From NCBI RefSeq assembly GCF_027594825.1, contig NZ_CP088930.1, forward strand, positions 1,859,019 through 1,923,018: DNA of 64,000 nucleotides, written 5' to 3'. Made by a program: the position numbers and the translations under genes. The first letter of the stretch is position 1. Each line of letters begins with the position of its first letter. This stretch comes from Serratia liquefaciens. Lineage in GTDB: Bacteria > Pseudomonadota > Gammaproteobacteria > Enterobacterales > Enterobacteriaceae. Shown here piece after piece: positions 50,739-59,308 of the stretch. The notes beneath the pieces are model-generated. The model did no database searches. It was given only the letters and a program-made list of their open reading frames with translations, and was not told where the DNA came from.

Positions 50739-51389
50739 ATGACTGGCTCGACTCTGCATTACATTTTCGATCCGCTGTGTGGCTGGTGCTATGGCGCAGC
50801 CCCACTGGTGAAAGCGGCCAAAACCATTCCAGGGTTGACCGTCGCCCTGCACGCCGGCGGCATGATGACCGGCAACAACCGCCGTCAAATCACGGATGAA
50901 TGGCGCAATTATGTGATCCCGCATGACAAGCGCATTGCGGAGTTAACCGGCCAACCCTTTGGCGAAGCTTATTTCAATGGATTGCTGCGTGATACCACGG
51001 CAGTGATGGACTCCGAGCCGCCGATTACCGCCATACTGGCGGCACAGGCGCTGGCGGGACGCGGGCTGGATATGCTGCACCGCATTCAGGAGGCACATTA
51101 TCAGGAAGGCCGCCGTATCGCCGACACGCCGGTGCTGGAAGCCCTGGCGAAAGAGCTGGGCTTGCCCTCAGCTCCGTTTATCGCCGAAATGCGGTTTAAC
51201 GCCGGTGCGCCCACCGCGCAGCACATCGCGCAAAGCCGGGCGCTGCTTGCCAAGGTTCAGGGCCAGGGGTTCCCAACTTTCGCTCTGCAAGACAGCGAAG
51301 GCCAGCTGCGCCAGATCCCGGCGGGCAACTATCTTGGCAACGTTGAGGCCTGGAAAGAGTTATTGAGCGGCGCCGCCACCTGGGCGTAA
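50739..51389 (+). CDS. DsbA-family (FrnE-like) thioredoxin-fold protein
   Basis: A 216-residue protein with no signal peptide. The N-terminal FDPLCGWCYGAAPLVKAA carries a CxxC (CGWC) redox site, and PTFALQDSEGQLRQIPAGNYLG near the C-terminus contains the cis-proline region (GFPTF) of the thioredoxin fold. FrnE/DsbA-like cytoplasmic proteins act as oxidoreductases or isomerases; the partner here is unknown. It probably shares a transcript with the MBL-fold gene. GAGG lies upstream of the ATG. Confidence 0.85.
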   Translation: MTGSTLHYIFDPLCGWCYGAAPLVKAAKTIPGLTVALHAGGMMTGNNRRQITDEWRNYVIPHDKRIAELTGQPFGEAYFNGLLRDTTAVMDSEPPITAILAAQALAGRGLDMLHRIQEAHYQEGRRIADTPVLEALAKELGLPSAPFIAEMRFNAGAPTAQHIAQSRALLAKVQGQGFPTFALQDSEGQLRQIPAGNYLGNVEAWKELLSGAATWA

Positions 51390-51438
51390 TCGCTGTTACG
51401 GCTGCCGGGTGTTCAACGTATTGGATGCCCGGAGCTGA

Positions 51439-52149
51439 TTATTCAACCCGCACAAAGTGCCCTTCCGCACGCACGTTAAAACCGAAACCGCAATCGCCCT
51501 GGGTATGCATGTCCAGACCATCGTGGGTGAATTGCATCGCCACATCGCAGGCCATCGCGTCTTCCGGTTCCCGCTGACGGTACACCGCCTTACCCTGCTC
51601 TATCGGCAACGTCTGAACGAATTCTCCCATATTCGGCCCGTAATACAGGCCCATCTGCGGCATGTAATAGCCGGAGTAACTGATCAGCCAGCGTTCATCT
51701 TGCGGCTTGACCTCCACCTCGTTCCAGACGCCGCGCCCGGCATATTGCCAATAGACTCCACCCGGCCCGGTGAGCGGCGTTCGCTTCGCCAGCCGCTCCT
51801 GCAACAGCTTGAGATTATGCTGGGATTTACTGTCCTGCGGCGCCAGAGCCAAATAGGCACGCGCCTTAAGCAGCTCGCCGGCATGCATCAGTGCCAGCGC
51901 CACGTTGTTATAGGCGGTGGCGGTTGCCTGACGGTCCAAGCCGCAAAACTCACTCCAGGCGGCCTGATCGCGGAAAATATCGGCGGCGCGCGGGTAATCG
52001 CCACGCTGGTAGGCATTTTTGCCCAACTCGGCATAACTGGCGACCTTGTGACAATCGGCATCAATATCCGGCTCGTCAATCTGCGCCATTGCCCGGTCGC
52101 TGGCAAGCGCACCATAGGCCAACAGCAGGGGAACCCACGCCTTCATCAC
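51439..52149 (-). CDS. Periplasmic protein of unknown function with TPR-like segment
   Basis: A 236-residue protein not recognised as a known family. MMKAWVPLLLAYGALASDRAMA looks like a Sec signal peptide. Residues about 38-100 resemble two TPR helix pairs (YAELGKNAYQRGDYPRAADIFRDQAAW ... ATAYNNVALALMHAGELLKARAYL). The C-terminal part is rich in Tyr/Gly and has four cysteines in all in the mature protein (DADCHK, EFCGL, AMACD, GDCGFG), enough for two disulfides. It faces the MBL/DsbA pair tail-to-tail and is divergent from the ABC exporter. Confidence 0.7.
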   Translation of the reverse strand: MMKAWVPLLLAYGALASDRAMAQIDEPDIDADCHKVASYAELGKNAYQRGDYPRAADIFRDQAAWSEFCGLDRQATATAYNNVALALMHAGELLKARAYLALAPQDSKSQHNLKLLQERLAKRTPLTGPGGVYWQYAGRGVWNEVEVKPQDERWLISYSGYYMPQMGLYYGPNMGEFVQTLPIEQGKAVYRQREPEDAMACDVAMQFTHDGLDMHTQGDCGFGFNVRAEGHFVRVE

Positions 52150-52337
52150 TTATCCTTTCCGCAGTAAACGAACCCATTTTCGGCGCCAGTATAACCGCCA
52201 ACCGCCACGGCATCACCCCTGACGATTCAGCCGCAATATTTCAAACGGTTAGCGACGTCAAAACTGCTTACAGTCAGGGTTTGTTTGTTACCTGTCCCCG
52301 GCCCATGCTGAAAAAAAGACAAAACCTGCGAGAGTCC

Positions 52338-54074
52338 ATGAACGCTACCCCCACACCCAAACACGCCGTCTGGCAACTGATCAAACCTTTCTGGGTTTCG
52401 GAAGAGAAACTTCGGGCCTGGGCGATGCTGATCGCCATCATCGCCTTATCGCTGGGGTTGGTGTACATCAGCGTGCTGATCAACCAGTGGAATCAGGTGT
52501 TTTACGACGCGCTGCAAAATAAAAATTACCCGGTATTCAAGGCGCAGCTGTGGCGTTTTACCTATCTGGCGCTGATTTTCATCGTGCTGGCGGTGTTTAA
52601 AATTTACCTGACTCAGGGCCTGCAGATGCACTGGCGGCGCTGGATGACCGAAAAATTCATGGGCAAATGGCTGGCGCATCAGGCGTATTACCATACCGAA
52701 CAGCAGCAAATCGTCGATAACCCGGACCAGCGTATCGCCGAAGATCTCAACGTGCTGACCCAATACACGCTGTCGCTTTCGCTCGGGCTGCTGTCCAGTC
52801 TGGTGACGCTGTTTTCTTTTATTGCCATTCTCTGGCACGTCAGCGGCCCCATTACCTTTGTCATCAGCCAGCATGCCATCACCCTGCCCGGCTATATGGT
52901 GTGGTTCGCCCTGTTGTACGCCGGGCTGGGATCCCTGCTGATCTGGGGTGTCGGCAAGCCCTTGGTACAATTGGGTTTTAATCAGGAACGCTATGAAGCG
53001 AACTTCCGTTTCGGCCTGATCCGCATCCGTGAAAATAATGATGCCATCGCGCTGTATCACGGCGAGCCGCATGAAGCACAACAGCTGGGTGGGCGCTTTG
53101 AAGCCATCCGTGCCAACTGGTGGTCAATCATGCGCATCACCCGGCGGCTCAATATTGCCTCCAATTTTTACAGCCAATTCGCCATTGTCTTTCCGTTGCT
53201 GGTAGCTGCACCACGCTATTTTTCCGGCGCCATTGAAATGGGGGGGATGATGCAGATTGCCTCCGCTTTTGGGCAAGTGCAGGGGGCGCTGTCCTGGTTT
53301 ATCGACGCCTTCACCGATCTGGCCACCTGGAAAGCCTGCGTTAACCGCCTCGCCGGTTTTAACGCCGCCGTAGATCAGGTACACCATCAGCAGCGCGGCA
53401 TTCAATTGCAGCAGGAAAATGAGCAGCCGATGTCCCTGGACCGCCTCAGTCTGCAACTGCCGGATGGCCAACGCTTGCTGGAGCCGACCTCAATGACGCT
53501 CAAACGTGGTGACCGCGTGCTGATCGTTGGCCCCTCAGGCTGCGGTAAATCAACCCTGTTGCGCGCCATTGCCGGTATCTGGCCGTACGGTTCCGGCGCG
53601 ATTGGGCTCGACGCCGCCAGCAGTACGTTATTCCTGCCGCAACGCAGTTATATTCCGATCGGTACGCTGCGAGAGGCGCTCAGCTATCCGCATCTCGCCG
53701 CCGATTACAGCGATGAACAGTTGCTGAAAGTCCTGGAGAACTGCCGGCTTAAACACCTTCAACGCTGGCTGGATACCAGCGCCAACTGGAGCCAGCGCCT
53801 GTCGCCGGGTGAACAACAGCGATTGGCCTTCGCCCGTGCGATCCTGACCCGCCCGGACATTTTGTTCCTCGACGAAGCCACCAGCGCGCTGGATGACGAA
53901 ACCGAGCAACTGATGTACTGCCTGTTGGTGGATGAACTGCCGGACGTGACGCTGGTTAGCGTGGCGCACCGCAACAGCGTGGCGAAATACCATCAGAGCT
54001 GCTGGCGCTTTAGCCGCGCGGAAGAAAGCCAACCGGCACGCATGGCACTCAGCACCTTGCCCGTTGCCGGCTAA
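52338..54074 (+). CDS. YddA-like ABC transporter, fused permease and ATPase
   Basis: A 578-residue half-transporter with an N-terminal membrane domain of the SbmA/BacA-like type (YDALQNKNYPVFKAQLWRF, NPDQRIAEDLNVLTQYTLSLSLGLL, RFGLIRIRENNDAIALYHGE) and a C-terminal ATPase. The Walker A is GPSGCGKST, the signature LSPGEQQRLAF and Walker B DILFLDEATSAL. YddA-type proteins are inner-membrane transporters whose substrates are largely unknown. The ATG at 52338 is used; one 33 bases earlier (52305) is in frame. No partner gene is adjacent on the same strand. Confidence 0.88.
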   Translation: MNATPTPKHAVWQLIKPFWVSEEKLRAWAMLIAIIALSLGLVYISVLINQWNQVFYDALQNKNYPVFKAQLWRFTYLALIFIVLAVFKIYLTQGLQMHWRRWMTEKFMGKWLAHQAYYHTEQQQIVDNPDQRIAEDLNVLTQYTLSLSLGLLSSLVTLFSFIAILWHVSGPITFVISQHAITLPGYMVWFALLYAGLGSLLIWGVGKPLVQLGFNQERYEANFRFGLIRIRENNDAIALYHGEPHEAQQLGGRFEAIRANWWSIMRITRRLNIASNFYSQFAIVFPLLVAAPRYFSGAIEMGGMMQIASAFGQVQGALSWFIDAFTDLATWKACVNRLAGFNAAVDQVHHQQRGIQLQQENEQPMSLDRLSLQLPDGQRLLEPTSMTLKRGDRVLIVGPSGCGKSTLLRAIAGIWPYGSGAIGLDAASSTLFLPQRSYIPIGTLREALSYPHLAADYSDEQLLKVLENCRLKHLQRWLDTSANWSQRLSPGEQQRLAFARAILTRPDILFLDEATSALDDETEQLMYCLLVDELPDVTLVSVAHRNSVAKYHQSCWRFSRAEESQPARMALSTLPVAG

Positions 54075-54078
54075 GTGC

Positions 54079-54107
54079 CCGGGCGCAGCCTGTACGGTTG
54101 CGCCCGG
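54079..54107. terminator. Hairpin between the ABC gene and the PTS operon
   Basis: CCGGGCGCA/TGCGCCCGG with an 11-base loop, between convergent stops, followed by CTTTACTC. Probably the terminator of both transcripts. Confidence 0.7.
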
Positions 54108-54113
54108 CTTTAC

Positions 54114-54548
54114 TCAGATGCCGTCGGCCTGAACGTCCTCGCATTTCACCCGACGCCTTTCGTGCCACAGGCTGGTCAGCCCGCGCTTGCCGCACGCCAA
54201 CGCCACTTCACGAAACTCATCCAGGCTCAGCCCATCGCGTTCCAGCATCATTTCCGCTGCCAGCTGCATGTTTACCCCGGTCAGCACTTCACAGTCACCG
54301 CGCTCGTCCGCCAGTTCGCTGGCGCAGCGGAACGGTGACCCCCCGAGCATATCGGTGAGAAACACCACGCCGTCCGTCTGGGCCACTTCGGCCAGCGCCG
54401 CGTTAAGGGCAACCCTTAACTGAGCGGTGCTCATCTGCTCCGGAAAATTGACCGCGACGCAATTTTGCTGCGGCCCCACCACCTGTTCCACCGCCTGCAG
54501 CAGGCCACTGGCAAAGCCGCCGTGGCCGGTAATAACAATGCCTGGCAT
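54114..54548 (-). CDS. agaF: PTS mannose-family IIA component (AgaF-like)
   Basis: A 144-residue IIA protein of the mannose/fructose/sorbose PTS class. The phosphorylated histidine is H9 in IVITGHGGFASGL. TDGVVFLTDMLGGSPFRCASELADERGDCEVLTGVNMQL is the family core and resembles E. coli AgaF. It receives phosphate from HPr and passes it to the IIB partner. Last gene of the operon; in E. coli further aga genes would follow, but here a terminator does. Confidence 0.8.
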   Translation of the reverse strand: MPGIVITGHGGFASGLLQAVEQVVGPQQNCVAVNFPEQMSTAQLRVALNAALAEVAQTDGVVFLTDMLGGSPFRCASELADERGDCEVLTGVNMQLAAEMMLERDGLSLDEFREVALACGKRGLTSLWHERRRVKCEDVQADGI

Positions 54549-54558
54549 AGCCCGTTCC

Positions 54559-55452
54559 TCACAGTAAACCGATAAATTTGCCGACCACCCCGATCACCAC
54601 CGTCACGCCAATCAGTTTCACCGGCGAGAAGCCCCGCTTCATCAGGAAGAAGATCAGCAGCGTAAAGCACAGCGGCAGCAAGTTGGGCATCAGCTTGTCC
54701 AGCACGTCGGTCTGAAGCGCCACGCTGGCCTTGCCGGCATGCATCACCAGCGGGGTGGAAAGATGGACATAGGAAGCCACCAGCGCCCCGATCACCGTCA
54801 TGCCGACAATCGAAGCGGCGTGTGATATTCGCCGGGTATGGGTTTTCAGCAGCGCCAGGGCGCTGGTGCCGGCCTGATAGCCATAGTGCGCCAGCCCGAA
54901 CCGCAAGCCGAAGTGAAAAACGTTAAACAGCAGCAGGAAGACGATCGGCCCGAACAGGCTGCCTTCCAGCGCCAACGAGGCGCCGATCCCGGCGCAGATA
55001 GGTAACAACGTTAGCCAGAACAGCGCGTCACCGATGCCGCCCAGCGGCCCCATCAGCGCCACTTTTACCGCACGGATGGTGGAGATTTTCTCCTTGTTCT
55101 GCTCCATCGCCAGCACCAGACCTGACAGGAAGGTGACGTCGAACGGGTGCACGTTGATAAACTCCATGTGCATCTTCATCGAATTGGCCAGATCCTGCGG
55201 ATTGCGATGGATCTTGCGCAACCCCGGGATCAACTGATAAAGCCAGCCACCGGCCTGCATGCGTTCATAGTTAAAAGACGCCTGCAGCAGCAGGGAACGC
55301 CAGGCCATGCGGTTGATATCGCCACGGGTCAGCGCCTCGGCTGGCTCGCTGTCGATATAGTCGTCCTGGTCTACCTGGCTGGTCGCCAGGGCCTGCGCCA
55401 TGCGCTGCTCCGCTTTTTGCGCCAGCAGATCGTCGGAATCATTAAATGCCAT
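54559..55452 (-). CDS. agaE: PTS mannose-family IID component (AgaE-like)
   Basis: A 297-residue IID membrane subunit. ALTRGDINRMAWRSLLLQASFNYERMQAGGWLYQLIPGLRKI and the GPLGGIGDALFW motif are characteristic of IID. The ATG at 55452 is preferred because AGGAGG ends nine bases upstream; the ATG at 55461 abuts that AGGAGG. It overlaps the IIC gene by 11 bases, so IIC and IID are coupled. Confidence 0.82.
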   Translation of the reverse strand: MAFNDSDDLLAQKAEQRMAQALATSQVDQDDYIDSEPAEALTRGDINRMAWRSLLLQASFNYERMQAGGWLYQLIPGLRKIHRNPQDLANSMKMHMEFINVHPFDVTFLSGLVLAMEQNKEKISTIRAVKVALMGPLGGIGDALFWLTLLPICAGIGASLALEGSLFGPIVFLLLFNVFHFGLRFGLAHYGYQAGTSALALLKTHTRRISHAASIVGMTVIGALVASYVHLSTPLVMHAGKASVALQTDVLDKLMPNLLPLCFTLLIFFLMKRGFSPVKLIGVTVVIGVVGKFIGLL

Positions 55453-56221
55453 CTTCAGCATCCTCCTGTTGTACGGACGGTTTGGGCGTGTCCGCCCCGG
55501 ATCGTTGGCTGTTAAAGAAATCGATCAGTGCGATCGCCAGTGCCCCCAGCGCCACCGCCAGGATCGGCAGTTTCAGGAAGGTGACGGAAATAAAGCCGAG
55601 GATGAAGTAAGCCACGTAGGTTTTTTTCATCATCACTTTCATCAACAGCGAGAAGCCGATCGCCGGCATCATGCCGCCCGCCACCGCCAGGCCGTCCAGC
55701 AGCCAGGTCGGCGCCTTTTGCACCATGGCGCTGGCCGCATCGGCACCGAAATAAATCGGCAAAAAGGCCACCACAAAATAGAACGCGAACAGGATGCTTA
55801 TGCCGAGATAATTCACCCGTTCGATACCGCGCCAGTTCAGCTCTTTCACCATCCGATCGCAGCGGTGCATCATCGGTGAAAACAGGGTAAACAGCAGCGT
55901 AATACAGCCCTGCACCGCGATAGAAAACGGCACGGCCACGCCGATCGCCACCTTGGGATCGGCCTTGGTCAGGATGGCAAACGCCGTTCCGATCACCCCG
56001 CCAATCACCACGTTTGGCGGCTGGGCACCCGCCAGGGGCACCATGCCCATCCACACCAGTTCCAACGTGCCGCCCACCAACAGGCCAGTGTAAACATCCC
56101 CCAGGATCAGACCGACCAGCGGCCCCAACACCACCGGACGGTGAAAGTGGGTCAGGCCGTCAAACAGATCGACCCCCGCCAGCCCGGCCAACAATGCAAT
56201 CAATAACGCATCAGTCAACAT
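55442..56221 (-). CDS. agaW: PTS mannose-family IIC component (AgaW-like)
   Basis: A 259-residue IIC permease subunit with several membrane helices. Family motifs include GVDLFDGLTHFHRPVVLGPLVGLILGD and GGTLELVWMGMVPLAGAQPPNVVIGGVIG. Together with IID it forms the sugar channel. The ATG at 56221 (MLTDALLIALLAG) is used, with GGGGGA five bases upstream; a TTG at 56239 inside the IIB tail is less likely. Confidence 0.83.
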   Translation of the reverse strand: MLTDALLIALLAGLAGVDLFDGLTHFHRPVVLGPLVGLILGDVYTGLLVGGTLELVWMGMVPLAGAQPPNVVIGGVIGTAFAILTKADPKVAIGVAVPFSIAVQGCITLLFTLFSPMMHRCDRMVKELNWRGIERVNYLGISILFAFYFVVAFLPIYFGADAASAMVQKAPTWLLDGLAVAGGMMPAIGFSLLMKVMMKKTYVAYFILGFISVTFLKLPILAVALGALAIALIDFFNSQRSGADTPKPSVQQEDAEDGI

Positions 56222-56235
56222 GATTTCCCCCGAAT

Positions 56236-56712
56236 TCAAAACAGCAGTTTGCCGACCGCCTCACCCGCTTCATCCGGCACCCGGCGTACCTCACATTCGA
56301 CGCCAAGCGCCGCCAGCTCGCGAAAGGCTGCGACGTCGCTTTCATCCAGCGAGACCGTTTTATGCACCTGCCGCTTCCCCTCGGCAAAATGCATGTTGCC
56401 GACGTTCACGAAACGGATCGGTACCCCACCCTGCACCAACCGCAAGACATCCTGAGGTGTTTTGCACACCAAAAAGATCCTCTGTCGATCCGCCGCCTTG
56501 TGGATCACGTCGATGGTCTTTTGCAGCGTGAAGTAGCGCGTCTGCACCCCTTCCGCCACCACCATATCCATCAGGTTCTGCTGCACAGGATCGGCTGCCG
56601 CCTCATCGTTGGCCACCACCACCAGGTTCGCGCCCAGGGTGTTGGTCCAGGTGACGCCAACCTGGCCGTGAACCAGTCGGTTATCGATACGGGTCATCAA
56701 GATATTCGGCAT
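56236..56712 (-). CDS. agaV: PTS mannose-family IIB component (AgaV-like)
   Basis: A 158-residue IIB protein. The phosphorylated histidine is H15 in MTRIDNRLVHGQVGVTW. VVANDEAAADPVQQNLMDMVVAEGV and VGNMHFAEGKRQVHKTVSLDESD closely resemble E. coli AgaV. The ATG is one base after the kbaZ stop, with GGAGGTG inside the end of kbaZ, so translation is coupled. Confidence 0.83.
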   Translation of the reverse strand: MPNILMTRIDNRLVHGQVGVTWTNTLGANLVVVANDEAAADPVQQNLMDMVVAEGVQTRYFTLQKTIDVIHKAADRQRIFLVCKTPQDVLRLVQGGVPIRFVNVGNMHFAEGKRQVHKTVSLDESDVAAFRELAALGVECEVRRVPDEAGEAVGKLLF

Positions 56713-56713
56713 T

Positions 56714-57997
56714 TCACTGCACCTCCGGATAGCAGGCGGCATGGTAGTCGTCGAGTACCTGCGTCACCTTGTGCATCACCCAGTCCTGCGGATCCCGGCT
56801 CAGTTCTCCGGCATTCAGCGCGCGGGCCTGATCTGGCAGGTACTGGCTCAATAGCGCCAACGGCACCGGGTGACGACGCAGATTGTCCATCAGGCCATCC
56901 ACCGCCTGCTGCACCTGCGGCTGTGGCCAGTAGTAACGCACCCGATCGCTCAGGCTATAGTGGCGGTCGAGATACTGTTGATGAGGGTTGCCATGGTAGT
57001 AGCGGCTCCACTGCTGCGGCTGCTCACGCATGACCTGTTCCAGCGTGGCGCACAGCTGCGCAGACTGATGTTCGCCAAGCCATTCACGTTCAATATGATC
57101 CAGTGCGAACAGCGCTTCACGCAGTGCGAAGGTCAGCGCCGGGCCGACTTTCAGGATGGCAAAATGATCGCCCACCAGCTGACGATAGGCCTGCGGCGGT
57201 TGGTAATCCGTTGAGTGCGCCTCGTACACCATGCCCGGCTGCCGTTCGATAAAGCGGCTCAGCTCATGGGCCCGCTGCGGTTGATAGTGCTCCACGCTGT
57301 GATGATCAAACTCCACGCCCGGCTGCACCACCAGCGCAATGGTTCGCGTCCAGGCATCGACCAGTTCCGCTTGCTGCCAGGCCAGGCGATGGATTTCGAG
57401 CGTTTGCTGCACCGCCCGTGGCGTGGTGACCTGCATACCTTCCAGCGCCTCCTGCGCGCCGCCCGGCACCGGCACTTCGGTCCCGATCACATACACCGGC
57501 GGCTCACCGCCGCTTTGCTGCCAGGCGCATTCAGCAATGGCGCACAAACGTGCCGCACGGGCAGCAACAGTTTCATCATTTAAAGGGAAGGGATCGCCGG
57601 CACAAGACATGGAGCAATCGAGGTGGATTTTGCGAAAACCGGCGCGAACATAATCGTCGATCAGCGTTTCCGCCAACTGCATTGCTTCTTCTGCCGGCCG
57701 ATCCTGCCAGGCGTTGGGGCCGAGATGATCGCCCCCCAGCCACAAACGATCGCGTGCCAACCCTTCCTCGTCCGCCAATCGCCACAGGGCATCGCGGAAC
57801 TGTTCCGCCGTCTGGCCGGTGTAGCCGCCAAACTGATTGACCTGATTCGAGGTGGCCTCAACCAGTACCGGCGTGCCGCGCGTTTTGGCCTGCCGCAGGG
57901 CCGCTTTCAGCACCCAGGGGTGAGCGGAACAAACGGAAAAGATCCCGACCGGTTTACCGGCCTTGTGCTGCTCAACAAGCTGTAACAACTGCTGCAT
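56714..57997 (-). CDS. kbaZ: Tagatose-bisphosphate aldolase non-catalytic subunit (KbaZ/GatZ)
   Basis: A 427-residue protein resembling E. coli KbaZ: KPVGIFSVCSAHPWVLKAAL, EATSNQVNQFGGYTGQ, LGGDHLGPNAWQ, FRKIHLDCSMSCAGDP, YVIGTEVPVPGGAQEALEGM and YEAHSTDYQPPQAYRQLVGDHFAILKVGPALTFALREALF are all in place. KbaZ and GatZ are needed for stability and full activity of the catalytic aldolase KbaY/GatY. No kbaY or gatY lies in this window, so its partner must be elsewhere if the pathway works. It follows agaR by 23 bases. Confidence 0.87.
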   Translation of the reverse strand: MQQLLQLVEQHKAGKPVGIFSVCSAHPWVLKAALRQAKTRGTPVLVEATSNQVNQFGGYTGQTAEQFRDALWRLADEEGLARDRLWLGGDHLGPNAWQDRPAEEAMQLAETLIDDYVRAGFRKIHLDCSMSCAGDPFPLNDETVAARAARLCAIAECAWQQSGGEPPVYVIGTEVPVPGGAQEALEGMQVTTPRAVQQTLEIHRLAWQQAELVDAWTRTIALVVQPGVEFDHHSVEHYQPQRAHELSRFIERQPGMVYEAHSTDYQPPQAYRQLVGDHFAILKVGPALTFALREALFALDHIEREWLGEHQSAQLCATLEQVMREQPQQWSRYYHGNPHQQYLDRHYSLSDRVRYYWPQPQVQQAVDGLMDNLRRHPVPLALLSQYLPDQARALNAGELSRDPQDWVMHKVTQVLDDYHAACYPEVQ

Positions 57998-58020
57998 GAA
58001 TCCCCCACGCAGGCGCCGTA

Positions 58021-58794
58021 CTACCGATCGGCGATGACTACCTCCACGCCCAACTCGGTTAACGCCCGCTCGTAATCGTCCGGAAGAAGGCTGTCGGTAA
58101 TCAGCCTATGAATTTGTCCGGCTTCGCGAATCATGCAAAAGCTCTTGCGACCAAACTTGCTGGCATCCGCCACGGCGATAATCTCGCGCGCCACCTCGCA
58201 CATCACGCGGTTGAGGTGCGCCTCTCCAGGGTGAGGCGTGGTGATACCGGCAACCAGATCGAAACCGTCGACGCCCAAAAACAGTTTGTCGAAGCGGTAC
58301 TGGCGCAATTGCTGCTCGGCAGCCGGACCGTAGAGCGAGTAAGAATTACGGCGCACGCTGCCGCCCAACACCATCACCTCCACCCCATCATTACCGGAAA
58401 GCTCATAGGCAATGTTCAGCGCATTGGTCATCACCACCAGATCGCGTCGTCCTTTCAGGAACGGCACTATCTGGGTGGTGGTGGAACCAGAATCGAGGAT
58501 CAGCGCGTCGCCATCACGCACATAGCTTGCCGCTACGTTTGCGATCTGCGACTTCACATCGCGGTTCAGCCGTCCTTTGTCATGCAGTGGACGATCGAAG
58601 GCAAATTGCTGATTGAGCATTGCGCCGCCATAGGCCCGTAGCGCACACCCTTTTCGTTCCAGAAAGCGCAGATCGTTGCGGATCGTCACCGTGGATACGG
58701 CAAACTGTTTGCTGAGCTGCTCCACGCGAACGCTGCCGTGTTCGCATAACAGATCGATAATGTGTTCACGGCGCTTTGCGGTATTCACTGGCAT
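58021..58794 (-). CDS. agaR: DeoR-family repressor of the aga-type operon
   Basis: A 257-residue DeoR-type regulator. HTH: VRVEQLSKQFAVSTVTIRNDLRFLERKGCALRAYGGA (about 22-58). The sugar-phosphate domain has LILDSGSTTTQIVPFL, MTNALNIAYEL, LFLGVDGF and the C-terminal VADASKFGR. It resembles E. coli AgaR. It is first in the same transcript as kbaZ-agaVWEF, whereas in E. coli agaR is divergent from kbaZ. It probably represses the operon and its own synthesis until an amino-sugar phosphate binds. Confidence 0.82.
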   Translation of the reverse strand: MPVNTAKRREHIIDLLCEHGSVRVEQLSKQFAVSTVTIRNDLRFLERKGCALRAYGGAMLNQQFAFDRPLHDKGRLNRDVKSQIANVAASYVRDGDALILDSGSTTTQIVPFLKGRRDLVVMTNALNIAYELSGNDGVEVMVLGGSVRRNSYSLYGPAAEQQLRQYRFDKLFLGVDGFDLVAGITTPHPGEAHLNRVMCEVAREIIAVADASKFGRKSFCMIREAGQIHRLITDSLLPDDYERALTELGVEVVIADR

Positions 58795-58834
58795 GAGCTG
58801 CGGTCCTCAGGTTTCCGGCCAGGCCGGGGAGAAG

Positions 58835-59047
58835 ATGGCTTTCGCTCTACTGCGCAGGCATTACAGCAAAGCGAAAGCAATGAAATTGTGATCGCGGTTA
58901 CAGCGCTGTTTTAGCAGAAAAAGTGGCTGAAAACCTTTCGAATCGAAATGAAGTGAAAATTAATTGCCGCAGCGAAAGGCAAAATGAAATGTCAGGGCGA
59001 GCGCGGTAGCCAGGGTGAGAAGCCTGCCGCAGTGCGCAGAACGAAAG
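58835..59047 (-). promoter_or_regulatory. Repeated CGAAAG motifs, probable AgaR operators
   Basis: The region upstream of agaR carries the hexamer CGAAAG or its complement CTTTCG at 58839-58844, 58872-58877, 58935-58940, 58973-58978 and 59042-59047. A related GAAA-rich run (CGAATCGAAATGAAGTGAAA) extends the third. AgaR operators in E. coli are also built of TTTC/GAAA repeats (recalled, not checked). The copies flank the CRP-like site at 58887. Confidence 0.55.
58887..58902. promoter_or_regulatory. CRP-like site upstream of agaR
   Basis: TGTGA-N6-TTACA matches nine of the ten conserved bases of the CRP consensus. It lies about 95 bases before the agaR start, suitable for activation of the PTS operon when preferred sugars are absent. 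Confidence 0.6.
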
Positions 59048-59088
59048 CGCCCACGCAACGGCCAGGTTGGCCGACTTTTAGTTCATCG

Positions 59089-59104
59089 AGTGATCGGGAT
59101 CACA
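59089..59104. promoter_or_regulatory. Second CRP-like site, in the agaR-cynX gap
   Basis: AGTGA-N6-TCACA, nine of ten conserved bases. It lies about 205 bases before the CynX-type gene and about 295 before agaR, so either side could be the target. Confidence 0.55.
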
Positions 59105-59308
59105 TAATCGTAATTATGCCTATTCTGCGTACCGCTTGCGACAGGGGAAAGGCTTGCGCACCGCTTAATCGGCCCCTTGTCAGGCCAGGGGTTCTTCCCT
59201 ACACTTGCGCGCAGATAGCGGTTCCCTGCCGCTACGTAAGCGTTAACGTCAATCAACGCATCATGCCGTGCAGAATTGATTGACTGCATGCCCTGGTGCG
59301 AGGAACTC

